From positions 3,738,356 through 3,802,355 of the forward strand of contig NZ_VLKC01000002.1 in NCBI RefSeq assembly GCF_007830295.1: DNA of 64,000 bases, in the 5' to 3' direction. The notes below the pieces were generated by a model that saw nothing but the letters and a program-made list of their open reading frames with translations, ran no database searches and was not told where the DNA came from. This DNA comes from Sporomusa sp. KB1 (GTDB lineage: Bacteria; Bacillota; Negativicutes; Sporomusales; Sporomusaceae). Made by a program: the position numbers and the translations under genes. Below are positions 52,407 to 60,317 of this stretch, piece after piece (position 1 is the stretch's first letter; each line of letters opens with the position of its first letter).

Positions 52407-52526
52407 AGCTGTAGGTTAATGCGGTATAAAAAAACAGAAAAAGGGGCGGCTAGTCTGCCGCCTCATCTTTTAAAAACTCTTCCAACGCTTCTCTGTGTTT
52501 ATGCTCATTGGTCATAGCTTCAGAAA
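52136..52526. repeat. Direct repeat B2 (right boundary of the sigK insertion)
   Basis: This is the second copy of the 391-bp repeat. It starts at TTGACGTAT within sigK and ends at CAGAAA inside the 57-aa gene, after which that gene continues intact. Confidence 0.95.
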
Positions 52527-52623
52527 CAATGGATTTATTGATTTCCTTGCGCGATAACCCGTTGTCGCCAGCACTCATGGCATATTCACTTGCAAATGAT
52601 TCCATTTGAGATTTTTTACGCAT
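52450..52623 (-). CDS. 57-aa small acidic protein downstream of sigK
   Basis: On the minus strand AGGAGGTG precedes ATG 52623, which opens a 57-codon frame (MRKKSQMESFASEYAM...) ending LKDEAAD. It is hydrophilic, helical and without cysteines. Its 3' half is duplicated in repeat B1, showing that before the insertion it was the convergent neighbour of sigK. No family is recognised. The ribosome binding site is excellent and the frame is kept in copy B2. Confidence 0.75.
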   Translation of the reverse strand: MRKKSQMESFASEYAMSAGDNGLSRKEINKSIVSEAMTNEHKHREALEEFLKDEAAD

Positions 52624-52828
52624 AAATTTACACCTCCTAGTTTAGTGTTCCCTTGTGAGTATTTCTATACATCAGAAAATAGTGGGTTGAAGGGCGACTG
52701 GCTATTTTCACGCCTGGATAAGGCAGGAATTAATTTCCTGCTAACCAGCCATCATTTATTAGGTGGTTCGAATATTTTAACGAATACAAACACATGCTGT
52801 CATAGAGACTCAATAAAGGAGGATGACT

Positions 52829-52924
52829 ATGACGCGCATAAACAGACGTGAATATTTTAAGATTCTCGGAAACCATCCTGAAGAAGTTAAGCGAACAAAA
52901 CATGGGTTTTGGGTTTGGAAGTAG
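52829..52924 (+). CDS. 31-aa basic micro-protein
   Basis: AAGGAGG lies 6-7 bases before ATG 52829. The 31-codon frame (MTRINRREYFKILGNHPEEV...) ends in WVWK and is followed within 10 bases by a strong terminator. Both flanking signals support translation. It is basic and aromatic with no membrane segment; the function is unknown. Confidence 0.65.
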   Translation: MTRINRREYFKILGNHPEEVKRTKHGFWVWK

Positions 52925-52933
52925 ATAGCTAAT

Positions 52934-52967
52934 ACCGCCGACGATAATGTTGGCGGCTATTTTTTTC
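52934..52967 (+). terminator. Terminator after the 31-aa gene
   Basis: The arms ACCGCCGAC and GTTGGCGGCT (one wobble/mismatch) are followed by seven T. Confidence 0.85.
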
Positions 52968-53084
52968 CAGGCACCTCCTTATTGCGATTAAATACCAAAT
53001 TTAGTAGAATATAAATATCCCGAATATTGAGAAGCGCATCATTTTTTTTATACAGCTCCGCATTTTAAAGGTGTTTTTTCCCAA

Positions 53085-53294
53085 TTGGAGAATATATCTG
53101 TAAAAGCATGGATGGTGATTATCTTGAAAATTACTAAGGTTGTCCCTATTTTACCAAGCCAAAAAGCGAATATACAAGACCAATATACTGAAACTGCATA
53201 TTTTCCAAGGAGAAAGCCAAAAATATCGTTTAAGAGTTTGTTAGAAAAAGAGCTGCACTCCCAAGTAGGTTCCAAAATAATTATACTGTTTTAG
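53085..53294 (+). CDS. Small hypothetical protein (up to 69 aa)
   Basis: The frame ends at TAG 53292-53294, and a terminator hairpin (GCGTCC/GGGCGC, then TTTTCTT) begins there, which supports a real gene. The start is uncertain: TTG 53085, ATG 53112 or TTG 53124 (LKITKVVPILPS...). None has a strong ribosome binding site. The protein is basic with the segment RRKPKISFKSLLEKEL. No family is recognised. Confidence 0.45.
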   Translation: MENISVKAWMVIILKITKVVPILPSQKANIQDQYTETAYFPRRKPKISFKSLLEKELHSQVGSKIIILF

Positions 53295-53315
53295 CGTCCC
53301 TCGGGCGCTTTTCTT
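53292..53315 (+). terminator. Terminator overlapping the stop of the small gene at 53085
   Basis: The stem AGCGTCC/GGGCGCT around CTC is followed by TTTCTTAT. Confidence 0.7.
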
Positions 53316-53401
53316 ATACCTGTATTTTAAGTTATAAAATAACCTGGAAAAAAGAATGAACCCCAAGTAATAGCAAAAAGATGGCTGGGAGGAAGGTCAC
53401 C

Positions 53402-53626
53402 ATGGAACGGAAACTCAAAACAGCCCTGTTGAATACCATTAATGAGTATAATAGTATTGTCAAGCAAATTGATGATCCTAATACAACACCGTCCAGAGGA
53501 TTACAATTAGTTGCCGCCAAAGAAGCTTTGAATCAGGTCTTAGAGTATTTTGCCACGGCAGAATACGTTGAACATGTTAATGGGCAGTGGCGAATTAAAG
53601 TAATTGTTGTAATGGAACGTAGTTGA
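53402..53626 (+). CDS. Small helical hypothetical protein (74 aa)
   Basis: GGGAGG lies 8 bases before ATG 53402. The 74-residue product (MERKLKTALLNTINEYN...) is predicted to be mostly helical, with VAAKEALNQVLEYF and a short C-terminal strand. No cysteine or membrane segment is present. It is followed by its own terminator at 53639. The function is unknown. Confidence 0.65.
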   Translation: MERKLKTALLNTINEYNSIVKQIDDPNTTPSRGLQLVAAKEALNQVLEYFATAEYVEHVNGQWRIKVIVVMERS

Positions 53627-53638
53627 ATAGGGAAGTTT

Positions 53639-53668
53639 GCCGTCTGCCTTCAGGTGGGCGGTTTTTGC
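53639..53668 (+). terminator. Terminator after the 74-aa gene
   Basis: The arms CCGTCTGCC and GGTGGGCGG (with G-T pairs) around TTCA are followed by TTTTTGC. Confidence 0.8.
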
Positions 53669-53702
53669 TTCTTATTTTGTGCATGATCCTGAAAAAAGAT
53701 GA

Positions 53703-53731
53703 TTGACAAGTATTATATAAATTGGTATATT
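53703..53731 (+). promoter_or_regulatory. Sigma-A promoter of the AbrB-type gene
   Basis: TTGACA (53703-53708), 17 bases and TATATT (53726-53731) lie 48 bases before the regulator's start codon. Confidence 0.85.
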
Positions 53732-53778
53732 TAACTTGTAATATTTTGTCGAATATGGCAGAACGGGAGAAATGCAAA

Positions 53779-54027
53779 ATGAAAGCAACTGGAATTGTTA
53801 GAAGAGTGGATGAGCTTGGTCGAGTAGTACTACCTATTGAATTGCGTCGTATCTTTGGCATCGAACAAAAAGATGGCCTTGAGATATATACCGAAAATGA
53901 CCGAATCGTTTTGCGGAAACATGAGCCTGCTTGTGTATTCTGCGAAGGTGTTAATGAGGTAATACAATTCAAGGGCAAAAATGTTTGTAAAGAATGCCTT
54001 ACAGCTATGGGCCACAAAGCAGTTTAA
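53779..54027 (+). CDS. AbrB/SpoVT-type transition-state regulator
   Basis: An 82-residue protein. The N-terminal swapped-hairpin DNA-binding domain is MKATGIVRRVDELGRVVLP, as in AbrB and Abh. The C-terminal part differs from B. subtilis AbrB in carrying CVFCEG and CKEC, two CxxC pairs that could bind zinc. It is likely a global regulator of the transition to stationary phase or sporulation. The longer frame from 53722 overlaps the promoter, so ATG 53779 with GGGAGA before it is the start. Confidence 0.92.
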   Translation: MKATGIVRRVDELGRVVLPIELRRIFGIEQKDGLEIYTENDRIVLRKHEPACVFCEGVNEVIQFKGKNVCKECLTAMGHKAV

Positions 54028-54055
54028 TAATTTGATCAATATATTGATAGGATAG

Positions 54056-54090
54056 TTAGCCGTCTTGCCTTCGGGCTACGGCTTTTTTCT
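54056..54090 (+). terminator. Terminator after the AbrB-type gene
   Basis: The arms TAGCCGT/ACGGCT with inner GCC-TTCG-GGC are followed by TTTTTTC. Confidence 0.85.
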
Positions 54091-54155
54091 TTTGTTTTTT
54101 TTATCATCATGCTATAATTTTTATTAATTGACACAAAGTGAAGTGGGAGGGAAAA

Positions 54156-54659
54156 TTGCTCAAATTATTAGTGCCTTGTATGGTGGTAAATACGTTGTAT
54201 GATATCAAGCTTACTGAATTGAAGCAACGTGGTATTCGCGGTATAGCATTTGATATGGATAATACCATAATTCCCTGGAACAGCCCGGATATCTGTCCGG
54301 AAGTATTGGCATGGCTGAATCAATTGGCTGCCCAGGATTTCAAACTGTGTTTCGTGTCCAATAATGGCAAAAGGCGAGTGAGAAAAATAGCGGAACAATG
54401 CGACGTTCCCTTTGTGGCCCGGGCGCTAAAACCATTGCGCAGCGGCTTTCGTCAAGCGGCTCAGACTATGGGATTACGCCCGGAAACAGTTGCCGTTGTC
54501 GGGGATCAACTTTTTACAGACATATTAGGTGGTAATCGGCTCGGCATGGTTACTATTTGGGTTAAACCATTGACTACTAAGGAATTTATTGGCACAAAAG
54601 TTACCCGCCAACTGGAAAAGCTGGCTGTACACATATTAAAAGTGACTGGGCGACTATAG
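54156..54659 (+). CDS. yqeG: YqeG-family HAD phosphatase
   Basis: A 167-residue HAD superfamily phosphatase. Motif I is FDMDNTIIPW, motif II is VSNN, and the conserved Lys lies in ALKPLRSG with GDQLFTDILGGNRLG as motif IV. YqeG homologues act as phosphatidylglycerophosphate phosphatases in some organisms; that role is inference. The longest frame uses GTG 54138, which lies upstream of the ribosome binding site GGGAGG (54145-54150). TTG 54156 is therefore the start. aroE follows at 51 bases, as yqeG-aroE order is common in Firmicutes. Confidence 0.9.
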   Translation: MLKLLVPCMVVNTLYDIKLTELKQRGIRGIAFDMDNTIIPWNSPDICPEVLAWLNQLAAQDFKLCFVSNNGKRRVRKIAEQCDVPFVARALKPLRSGFRQAAQTMGLRPETVAVVGDQLFTDILGGNRLGMVTIWVKPLTTKEFIGTKVTRQLEKLAVHILKVTGRL

Positions 54660-54710
54660 AAAAGTAAAGTTGCGTATAAGTATAGCCTTGAAACCGAAGG
54701 AGTAATGAGT

Positions 54711-55577
54711 ATGCATATAACTGCCAAAACCAAAAAAGTAGGATTGCTAGGCTGGCCACTTGGTCATTCATTATCACCGGCCATGCACAACGCCGCCTTT
54801 GCTGTTAGTGGTTTGGATTACGTATATTTGCCGTTGTCTACGCCACCAGATTTATTGCCACAAGCGGTGGCGGGGATTAAGGCGCTGGGGTTTGTCGGTG
54901 TGAATGTGACTATTCCCCACAAAGTTACTATAATGGATTATTTGGATGAAGTTGATACCAGTGCTAAGTTGGTCGGAGCGGTTAATACCATAGTAGTTAA
55001 AGAAGAACGCTTAATTGGTTATAACACCGATGCTGACGGCTATATCCGTTCCCTTGAGCAAGCAGGCATTGCTGTAGCTGGTAAATCTGCCGTTATTTTC
55101 GGAGCAGGGGGTGCTGCACGGGCGGTAATTGCTGGACTGGCCAGTGCCAATATTGCCTCAGTAACTATTGGGGCTCGTGACCAAAGCAAGGCTGATGGCA
55201 TTGCGCAGTTATTTGCTGGAACTGTACCTGTAAATGGTGTCGCTTGGGATAGTAATGCATTTGCTGCAGCATTGTCTCAGACCAATCTTGTGGTCAATGC
55301 AACCCCCTTGGGCATGTATCCGGCTATTGCCAGTCAACCATCAGTTCATTGGGATCTTCTGCAACAGTCAGTGGCAATCTCTGATTTAGTGTATAATCCG
55401 CCGATAACTGGTTTTATAGCTGAGGGTACTCGCCGGGGACATACGGTAGTTGGCGGGGCAGGTATGTTGATTGAGCAGGGAGCACTGGCATTTGAGTTGT
55501 GGACAGGCTGCAAGGCAGACACGCAGGTAATGCGACAGGCGCTGCTAGCAGGGTTAGAAGCTATTAATAAAAATTAA
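54711..55577 (+). CDS. aroE: Shikimate dehydrogenase
   Basis: A 288-residue NADPH-dependent shikimate dehydrogenase. The substrate site has GHSLSPAMHNAAF and NVTIPHK (the catalytic Lys); the nucleotide-binding loop is GAGGAARAV; NATPLGM and GAGMLIEQGALAFELWTG follow. It belongs to aromatic amino acid synthesis, like aroH in this window. ATG 54705 is too close to GAAGGAG (54696-54702); ATG 54711 has the right 8-base spacing. Confidence 0.95.
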   Translation: MHITAKTKKVGLLGWPLGHSLSPAMHNAAFAVSGLDYVYLPLSTPPDLLPQAVAGIKALGFVGVNVTIPHKVTIMDYLDEVDTSAKLVGAVNTIVVKEERLIGYNTDADGYIRSLEQAGIAVAGKSAVIFGAGGAARAVIAGLASANIASVTIGARDQSKADGIAQLFAGTVPVNGVAWDSNAFAAALSQTNLVVNATPLGMYPAIASQPSVHWDLLQQSVAISDLVYNPPITGFIAEGTRRGHTVVGGAGMLIEQGALAFELWTGCKADTQVMRQALLAGLEAINKN

Positions 55578-55620
55578 TAGAAATTTATTTGAATTTTATT
55601 AAAAAAATCTGCGTAGTATA

Positions 55621-55649
55621 GCAGGAATTTTTGTTTGGACTGCGAATAT
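55621..55649 (+). promoter_or_regulatory. Possible sigma-H promoter of the type IV pilus operon
   Basis: GCAGGAATT and TGCGAATAT are separated by 11 bases. Compared with the B. subtilis sigma-H consensus (RNAGGAWWW, 11-12 bases, RNNGAATWW) only one position differs. The site lies between aroE and pilB, in the pilus orientation. Confidence 0.55.
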
Positions 55650-55743
55650 AGTCAATATAAAACAATAATTGTAAAAATTGGTAAATATGTGGCGATGAAG
55701 CTTGGGTTTATAGTAGGGCACTTAGTCCAGGCAGAATAAGTAA

Positions 55744-55799
55744 AAGCAACCGACCATCCGCAAAACAGGTTCTGTTTTGCTATGCCGGTTGCTTTTTTT
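55744..55799 (+). terminator. Attenuator-like terminator upstream of pilB
   Basis: The outer stem AAGCAACCG/CGGTTGCTT encloses a second perfect stem GCAAAACAG/CTGTTTTGC and is followed by seven T. It lies 47 bases before the pilB start and downstream of the candidate promoter. It either ends aroE transcripts or attenuates the pilus transcript. The 95-base leader before it does not match a riboswitch class I know. Confidence 0.85.
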
Positions 55800-55845
55800 C
55801 CAGATGGAAAGGTAACTTTCCCTGGATAGAAGTGGAGACAACAGC

Positions 55846-57522
55846 ATGGTAAATAGCCGTAAACACCTGGGGGACTTGCTAATTGAAGCTAACTATCTCA
55901 GACCGGAGCAATTGGAGCAGGCAGTAAGGGTTCAAAAAAAGACCGGTGAACGACTGGAAAAGGTACTTATCAATTTAGGCTATATTACGGAAGCCAATAT
56001 GATTGAAGTACTGGAATTCCAGCTTGGTGTGCCATATGTTAATATGGTGGCTATGGATGTCGCGCACGAAATTGCTGCAACGATACCTGTTTCCCTGGCT
56101 GAACGCTACAAGGTTATTCCTATCAAAAAAGAGGGGCGTAAATTAACACTAGCCATGGCTGATCCCACAAACTTTTTTGCTATTGATGATGTGCGGATGG
56201 CCTCCGGTTGCGAAGTTGAGCCAGTAATTGCCGCCGAGCGTGAAATTATGAGGGCTATTAATCAGTCTTATGGTGTGCAGGACTTAGTTGAGAAGGCTGT
56301 TAATAAGCTGAAGGCAGATGAATCCGACAGGATTGCTGAAGTTCAACTGACAGATGATGCACCAATAGTAAGTATTGTTAACTCCATCATCAGTCAAGCC
56401 ATTAAAGAACGTGCCAGCGATATTCACATTGAGCCACAGGAGAAGTTGCTTAGAGTCCGGTTCAGAGTTGATGGTGTGCTAAGAGAAGTTGTTACTTTTC
56501 CACGCCATACCCATGCGGCCATCATTTCCCGGATTAAAATTATGAGTGAACTGGATATTGCCGAAAAGCGGCTGCCGCAGGATGGGCGGATAAAGGTTCA
56601 GGAATTTGGCCGGGATATTGATCTTAGGGTGTCTACCTTGCCAACTATAACCGGTGAAAAAATTGTTTTGCGGATACTTGATAAAAACTCGATCATTTGT
56701 GATATTAAGGGATTAGGCTTTGCTCCTCAAAATTTAACACGGTATCGTAAGTTGTATTCCCAATCCTATGGCATGATCCTCGTAACCGGGCCCACCGGAT
56801 CGGGCAAAACCACAACCTTATATTCAACACTGACCGAAATTAGTACGCCAAGCAAAAATGTTATTACTGTTGAAGAACCGGTTGAATATCGGTTGGACGG
56901 TGTCAATCAGGTGCAGATAAATCATAAGGCTGGCCTGAATTTTGCCAATGGCTTGCGCTCTATTTTGCGTCAAGATCCCAATGTAGTGATGGTTGGTGAG
57001 ATACGGGATGCCGAGACAGCCGATATTGCCATTCGTGCGGCGCTTACTGGCCACTTGGTATTTAGCACACTGCATACCAATGATGCGCCTGGGGCAATTA
57101 CCAGGCTAATTGATATGGGTATTGAGCCCTTTCTGGTAGCCTCTTCGGTGCTTGGAATTGTTGCTCAACGGCTGGTACGGGTGATATGCCCGGAGTGCAA
57201 GCAACAATATGTGCCTGAGGTTGGTTCACCGGAGTGGCAGTTTCTGGGAAGTGATTCCGGGCGGGAAATTGTCTTATATCGGGGCGCTGGCTGCTCATGT
57301 TGCAGTCATACCGGCTATTTTGGACGTATGGCCATCCATGAGGTAATGTCTGTCGGCTCAGCAGTGCGCGAGGCTATTAACCGGCAAGTATCCAATGACA
57401 TGTTAGCAACGCTTGCCGCGAAAGAAGGTATGATATCAATGCGGGAGGATGGTATTTCTAAGGCATATAACGGTCTTACAACAGTGTCAGAGGTTATGCG
57501 AGTTGCCTACGCGGGAACATGA
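55846..57522 (+). CDS. pilB: Type IV pilus assembly ATPase PilB (GspE family)
   Basis: A 558-residue secretion ATPase. The N-terminal GspE/MshEN domain spans about 1-150 (LGDLLIEANYL..., ALADPTNFFAID). The ATPase core has Walker A GPTGSGKTT starting at residue 315, an Asp box and VGEIRDAETADIA (Walker B region). A C-terminal tetracysteine zinc site is formed by CPECKQQY and GCSCCSHTG. It powers pilus extension. ATG 55846 follows GTGGAGA. It is the first gene of the pilus operon. Confidence 0.95.
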   Translation: MVNSRKHLGDLLIEANYLRPEQLEQAVRVQKKTGERLEKVLINLGYITEANMIEVLEFQLGVPYVNMVAMDVAHEIAATIPVSLAERYKVIPIKKEGRKLTLAMADPTNFFAIDDVRMASGCEVEPVIAAEREIMRAINQSYGVQDLVEKAVNKLKADESDRIAEVQLTDDAPIVSIVNSIISQAIKERASDIHIEPQEKLLRVRFRVDGVLREVVTFPRHTHAAIISRIKIMSELDIAEKRLPQDGRIKVQEFGRDIDLRVSTLPTITGEKIVLRILDKNSIICDIKGLGFAPQNLTRYRKLYSQSYGMILVTGPTGSGKTTTLYSTLTEISTPSKNVITVEEPVEYRLDGVNQVQINHKAGLNFANGLRSILRQDPNVVMVGEIRDAETADIAIRAALTGHLVFSTLHTNDAPGAITRLIDMGIEPFLVASSVLGIVAQRLVRVICPECKQQYVPEVGSPEWQFLGSDSGREIVLYRGAGCSCCSHTGYFGRMAIHEVMSVGSAVREAINRQVSNDMLATLAAKEGMISMREDGISKAYNGLTTVSEVMRVAYAGT

Positions 57523-57541
57523 TATCGGGAGGAGATACCAT

Positions 57542-58600
57542 ATGCTAACTATAGATAATCTGCTGCAAGAGGCCGTAGCAGTACAAGCCTCTGATATTCA
57601 TCTTACTAGCGGGGTTGCTCCAATTTTTCGTATCAGAGGTGTTTTAACTGCTACTCAACATCCAGTACTTGACGATAAAGATACCGAAGCAATGGTTATG
57701 GCAATTACTAATGCTGCGCAGAAAGAAAAATTTCAGCAGCTTGGCGAGCTTGATTTTTCGTATGCCATAGCGGGTTTGAGTCGTTTTCGTATTAATACTT
57801 TTCGGCAGCGTAGTTCAAGTGCCATAGTTATCCGGGTGGTGGCTGAGCAGATACCTACATTAGAACAGCTTGGGCATACGGAAGTGTTAAAAGTGTTGGC
57901 TCGTAAGCCGCGAGGACTGGTGCTTGTCACTGGACCTACCGGCAGCGGTAAATCAACTACATTGGCAGCCATGCTTGATTTAATTAACACCGAGCGGGCT
58001 TGTCACATCATTACTTTGGAAGATCCGATTGAATATCTGCATACGCATAAAAAAAGTATTGTTAATCAACGCGAGATTAACACTGATACCAAGTCGTTCG
58101 CCAACGCGCTCAGGGCAGCGCTCAGGGAAGATCCAGATGTAATTCTGGTGGGTGAGATGCGCGATGCAGAGACAATTGGTATTGCCATAACTGCTGCTGA
58201 AACTGGACATTTAGTGTTTGCTACCTTACATACTAGCGATGCTGCGCAGACCGTTGACCGAATTATTGATGTATTTCCACCCTACCAGCAGCAGCAGATC
58301 CGGACTCAGTTGTCACTTACGCTGCAGGGAATCGTGGCACAGCAGCTATTGCTGCGCCGCGACGATTCAGGCCGGGTTGCCGCCATGGAAGTGCTAATGG
58401 CAACACCCGCGGTGCGTAATATAATCCGTGAAGGCAAGACCCAGCAGCTTGTATCAGTTATCCAAACAGGGGCTAAGACTGGCATGCAGGCTATGGATAT
58501 GTCGCTGCGTGATCTATACTGGAAGGGTATTGTGACTTATGAGGAAGCACTGGCACGGGCGATGGATCAGGAAATATTTGCCCGGTTGGTAAACGGTTAA
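57542..58600 (+). CDS. pilT: Type IV pilus retraction ATPase PilT
   Basis: A 352-residue ATPase. Residues 1-100 form the PAS-like domain (ASDIHLTSG); Walker A is GPTGSGKSTT from residue 131, then GEMRDAETIGIAITAAETGHL. The AIRNLIRE-like segment is seen as AVRNIIREGKTQQL. It drives pilus disassembly, needed for twitching and DNA uptake. A longer frame begins inside pilB, but GGGAGGAG at 57528 selects ATG 57542. Confidence 0.95.
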   Translation: MLTIDNLLQEAVAVQASDIHLTSGVAPIFRIRGVLTATQHPVLDDKDTEAMVMAITNAAQKEKFQQLGELDFSYAIAGLSRFRINTFRQRSSSAIVIRVVAEQIPTLEQLGHTEVLKVLARKPRGLVLVTGPTGSGKSTTLAAMLDLINTERACHIITLEDPIEYLHTHKKSIVNQREINTDTKSFANALRAALREDPDVILVGEMRDAETIGIAITAAETGHLVFATLHTSDAAQTVDRIIDVFPPYQQQQIRTQLSLTLQGIVAQQLLLRRDDSGRVAAMEVLMATPAVRNIIREGKTQQLVSVIQTGAKTGMQAMDMSLRDLYWKGIVTYEEALARAMDQEIFARLVNG

Positions 58601-58637
58601 TTGTTTATTCACTTGGCAAACAGCGAGGTGTGGCTAG

Positions 58638-59861
58638 GTGGCAAAGATATATAGCTATAGGGCAAAAAAACGCAACGGTCAGTTGTTGTCAGGCAATATC
58701 ATGGCCGAAAGCGAAGCCGCAGTAGCCGCCTATATTCAGGATAAAGGCTATTTCGTTACTCAGATTAAAGTGCAAAAATCAGTAATCTGTACCCAAACGT
58801 TTTGGACAAGCCTGCAAAGGGTAAGTATAAAAGAGCTGGCTGTTTTCTGCCGTCAGTTTTCCACAATGGTGGATGCTGGATTATCGTTGGTAGTCTGTCT
58901 GAGTATTTTAATTGACCAAACCTACAACCCCAAACTCAAAGCCGCTTTGCAGGTTATTTATAAGAAGATACAGGAAGGCGAAACGCTGTCACAGGCGATG
59001 AATGGGTACTTGAATATTTTTCCGGAGATTATGATCAGTATGGTGGAAACCGGGGAAGTAGGTGGTGTGCTTGACAAGGTGCTAAACAGGTTGGCAATCC
59101 ACTTGGAAAAAGAGCACAAGCTGAATGAACGGATAAAATCTGCCATGGTTTATCCGGCAGTGGTTATTGGTATGGCGTTAGCGGCGGTTGCCTTTATTTT
59201 GACTTTTGTTTTGCCGACATTTATGAAGCTGTTTGATAATATGCAGGTTGACTTGCCTTTTTCGACACGTATTCTACTAGATCTAAGTGGTTTTATTACT
59301 CATTACGGGGTGTGGTTGGCTGTTATTTTAACAGTGGTTGGCTATGGATTACTCTTATTAAAACGGCAGCCTAAGTATCGACTTGTTATAGAGCAGCTGT
59401 TGTTTGTTTTGCCAGTGTTTGGTTTATTGTGGCGTAAGGTAGCTATTGCCCGCTTTAGTCGGACGCTTTCTACGCTAGTGCGGGGCGGGGTGCCTATTAT
59501 TACCGCCATAGAGGTAGTAAAAAAGACTTCAGGTAATCTCAGTATGATACGAGCGCTAACTGCGGCGCAGATTAGTATTCGTGAAGGAATGGGTTTGTCA
59601 GCACCATTAGGATCCAGCAAGGTTTTTACTCCGATGGTGGTGCAAATGGTAGCCATTGGCGAAGAAACCGGCGAATTGGATACTATGTTGGAGAAAATCG
59701 CCGATTTTTATGATAGTGATGTTGAGGACATGGTTAATCGGTTGAGTAGTATGTTGGAGCCCGTCTTGATCGGCGTTTTGGGAGTGATAATTGGGTTTAT
59801 CGTGATTGCAGTAATGCTGCCGATGTTTGATGTTCTTACTAATTTCAACAAAGTTGTATAA
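58638..59861 (+). CDS. pilC: Type IV pilus inner-membrane platform protein PilC (GspF family)
   Basis: A 407-residue membrane protein with two GspF repeats (about 65-190 and 270-395). Each ends in hydrophobic helices; the cytoplasmic segments contain FCRQFSTMVDAGLSL and FSRTLSTLVRGGVPI. It links the ATPases to the growing pilus. The start is GTG 58638 with GCGAGGTG upstream. Confidence 0.95.
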   Translation: MAKIYSYRAKKRNGQLLSGNIMAESEAAVAAYIQDKGYFVTQIKVQKSVICTQTFWTSLQRVSIKELAVFCRQFSTMVDAGLSLVVCLSILIDQTYNPKLKAALQVIYKKIQEGETLSQAMNGYLNIFPEIMISMVETGEVGGVLDKVLNRLAIHLEKEHKLNERIKSAMVYPAVVIGMALAAVAFILTFVLPTFMKLFDNMQVDLPFSTRILLDLSGFITHYGVWLAVILTVVGYGLLLLKRQPKYRLVIEQLLFVLPVFGLLWRKVAIARFSRTLSTLVRGGVPIITAIEVVKKTSGNLSMIRALTAAQISIREGMGLSAPLGSSKVFTPMVVQMVAIGEETGELDTMLEKIADFYDSDVEDMVNRLSSMLEPVLIGVLGVIIGFIVIAVMLPMFDVLTNFNKVV

Positions 59862-59903
59862 TAGTATAAGGAGTGAAAGATCATTATAACCATCAAAAAC
59901 AAA

Positions 59904-60281
59904 ATGAAAAGTCAAAAAGGGTTTACATTGATTGAATTAATGGTTGTTATTGCCATAATTGGCATTCTCACCGCAATTGCTGTGCCAAAATTCGGTTCTG
60001 CCGCTGATTCAGCTAATAAGGCCAAAATACAGGCAGATTTAAGAACATTAGATAGTGCTATTTCTATGTACTATGCTAAAGAGGGAAAGTATCCGGATAC
60101 GCTGCTGAAATTAGCCCCTGATTTTATCGTAGCAGTACCTAGTGTGCCTAGTCCCTATAAGGGTAGTTCGGGTCTAACATACAAACTTGATAACGAGGGA
60201 ACTTCACCTACCTATCGAGCGTATATTGAAATTGCAACCGGTACAAAAATATTCGCAGACACTACTACTCCTGCTTGGTAA
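59904..60281 (+). CDS. pilA: Major type IV pilin / GspG-like prepilin
   Basis: A 125-residue prepilin. The class III leader MKSQKG is cut before F (GFTLIELMVVIAIIG), giving N-methyl-Phe and Glu5 in the mature pilin. A hydrophobic helix follows and a short globular domain ends at residue 125. The sole good ribosome binding site, AAGGAG at 59868, is 30 bases before ATG 59904 but 9 bases before an in-frame ATT at 59883. Translation may therefore start at ATT with a 13-residue leader. Confidence 0.92.
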   Translation: MKSQKGFTLIELMVVIAIIGILTAIAVPKFGSAADSANKAKIQADLRTLDSAISMYYAKEGKYPDTLLKLAPDFIVAVPSVPSPYKGSSGLTYKLDNEGTSPTYRAYIEIATGTKIFADTTTPAW

Positions 60282-60317
60282 TTTAAATACTAAATAGCTG
60301 AAAATTAGGAGTTTATA

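Noticed and set aside
52606-52851. 81-codon plus-strand frame
   Set aside because: It overlaps the ribosome binding site and start of the 57-aa gene on the other strand and the 31-aa gene in another phase. Composition is non-coding-like.
55600-55800. c-di-GMP riboswitch ahead of pilB
   Set aside because: The conserved GEMM-I and GEMM-II blocks are not present; only a leader with a terminator can be stated.
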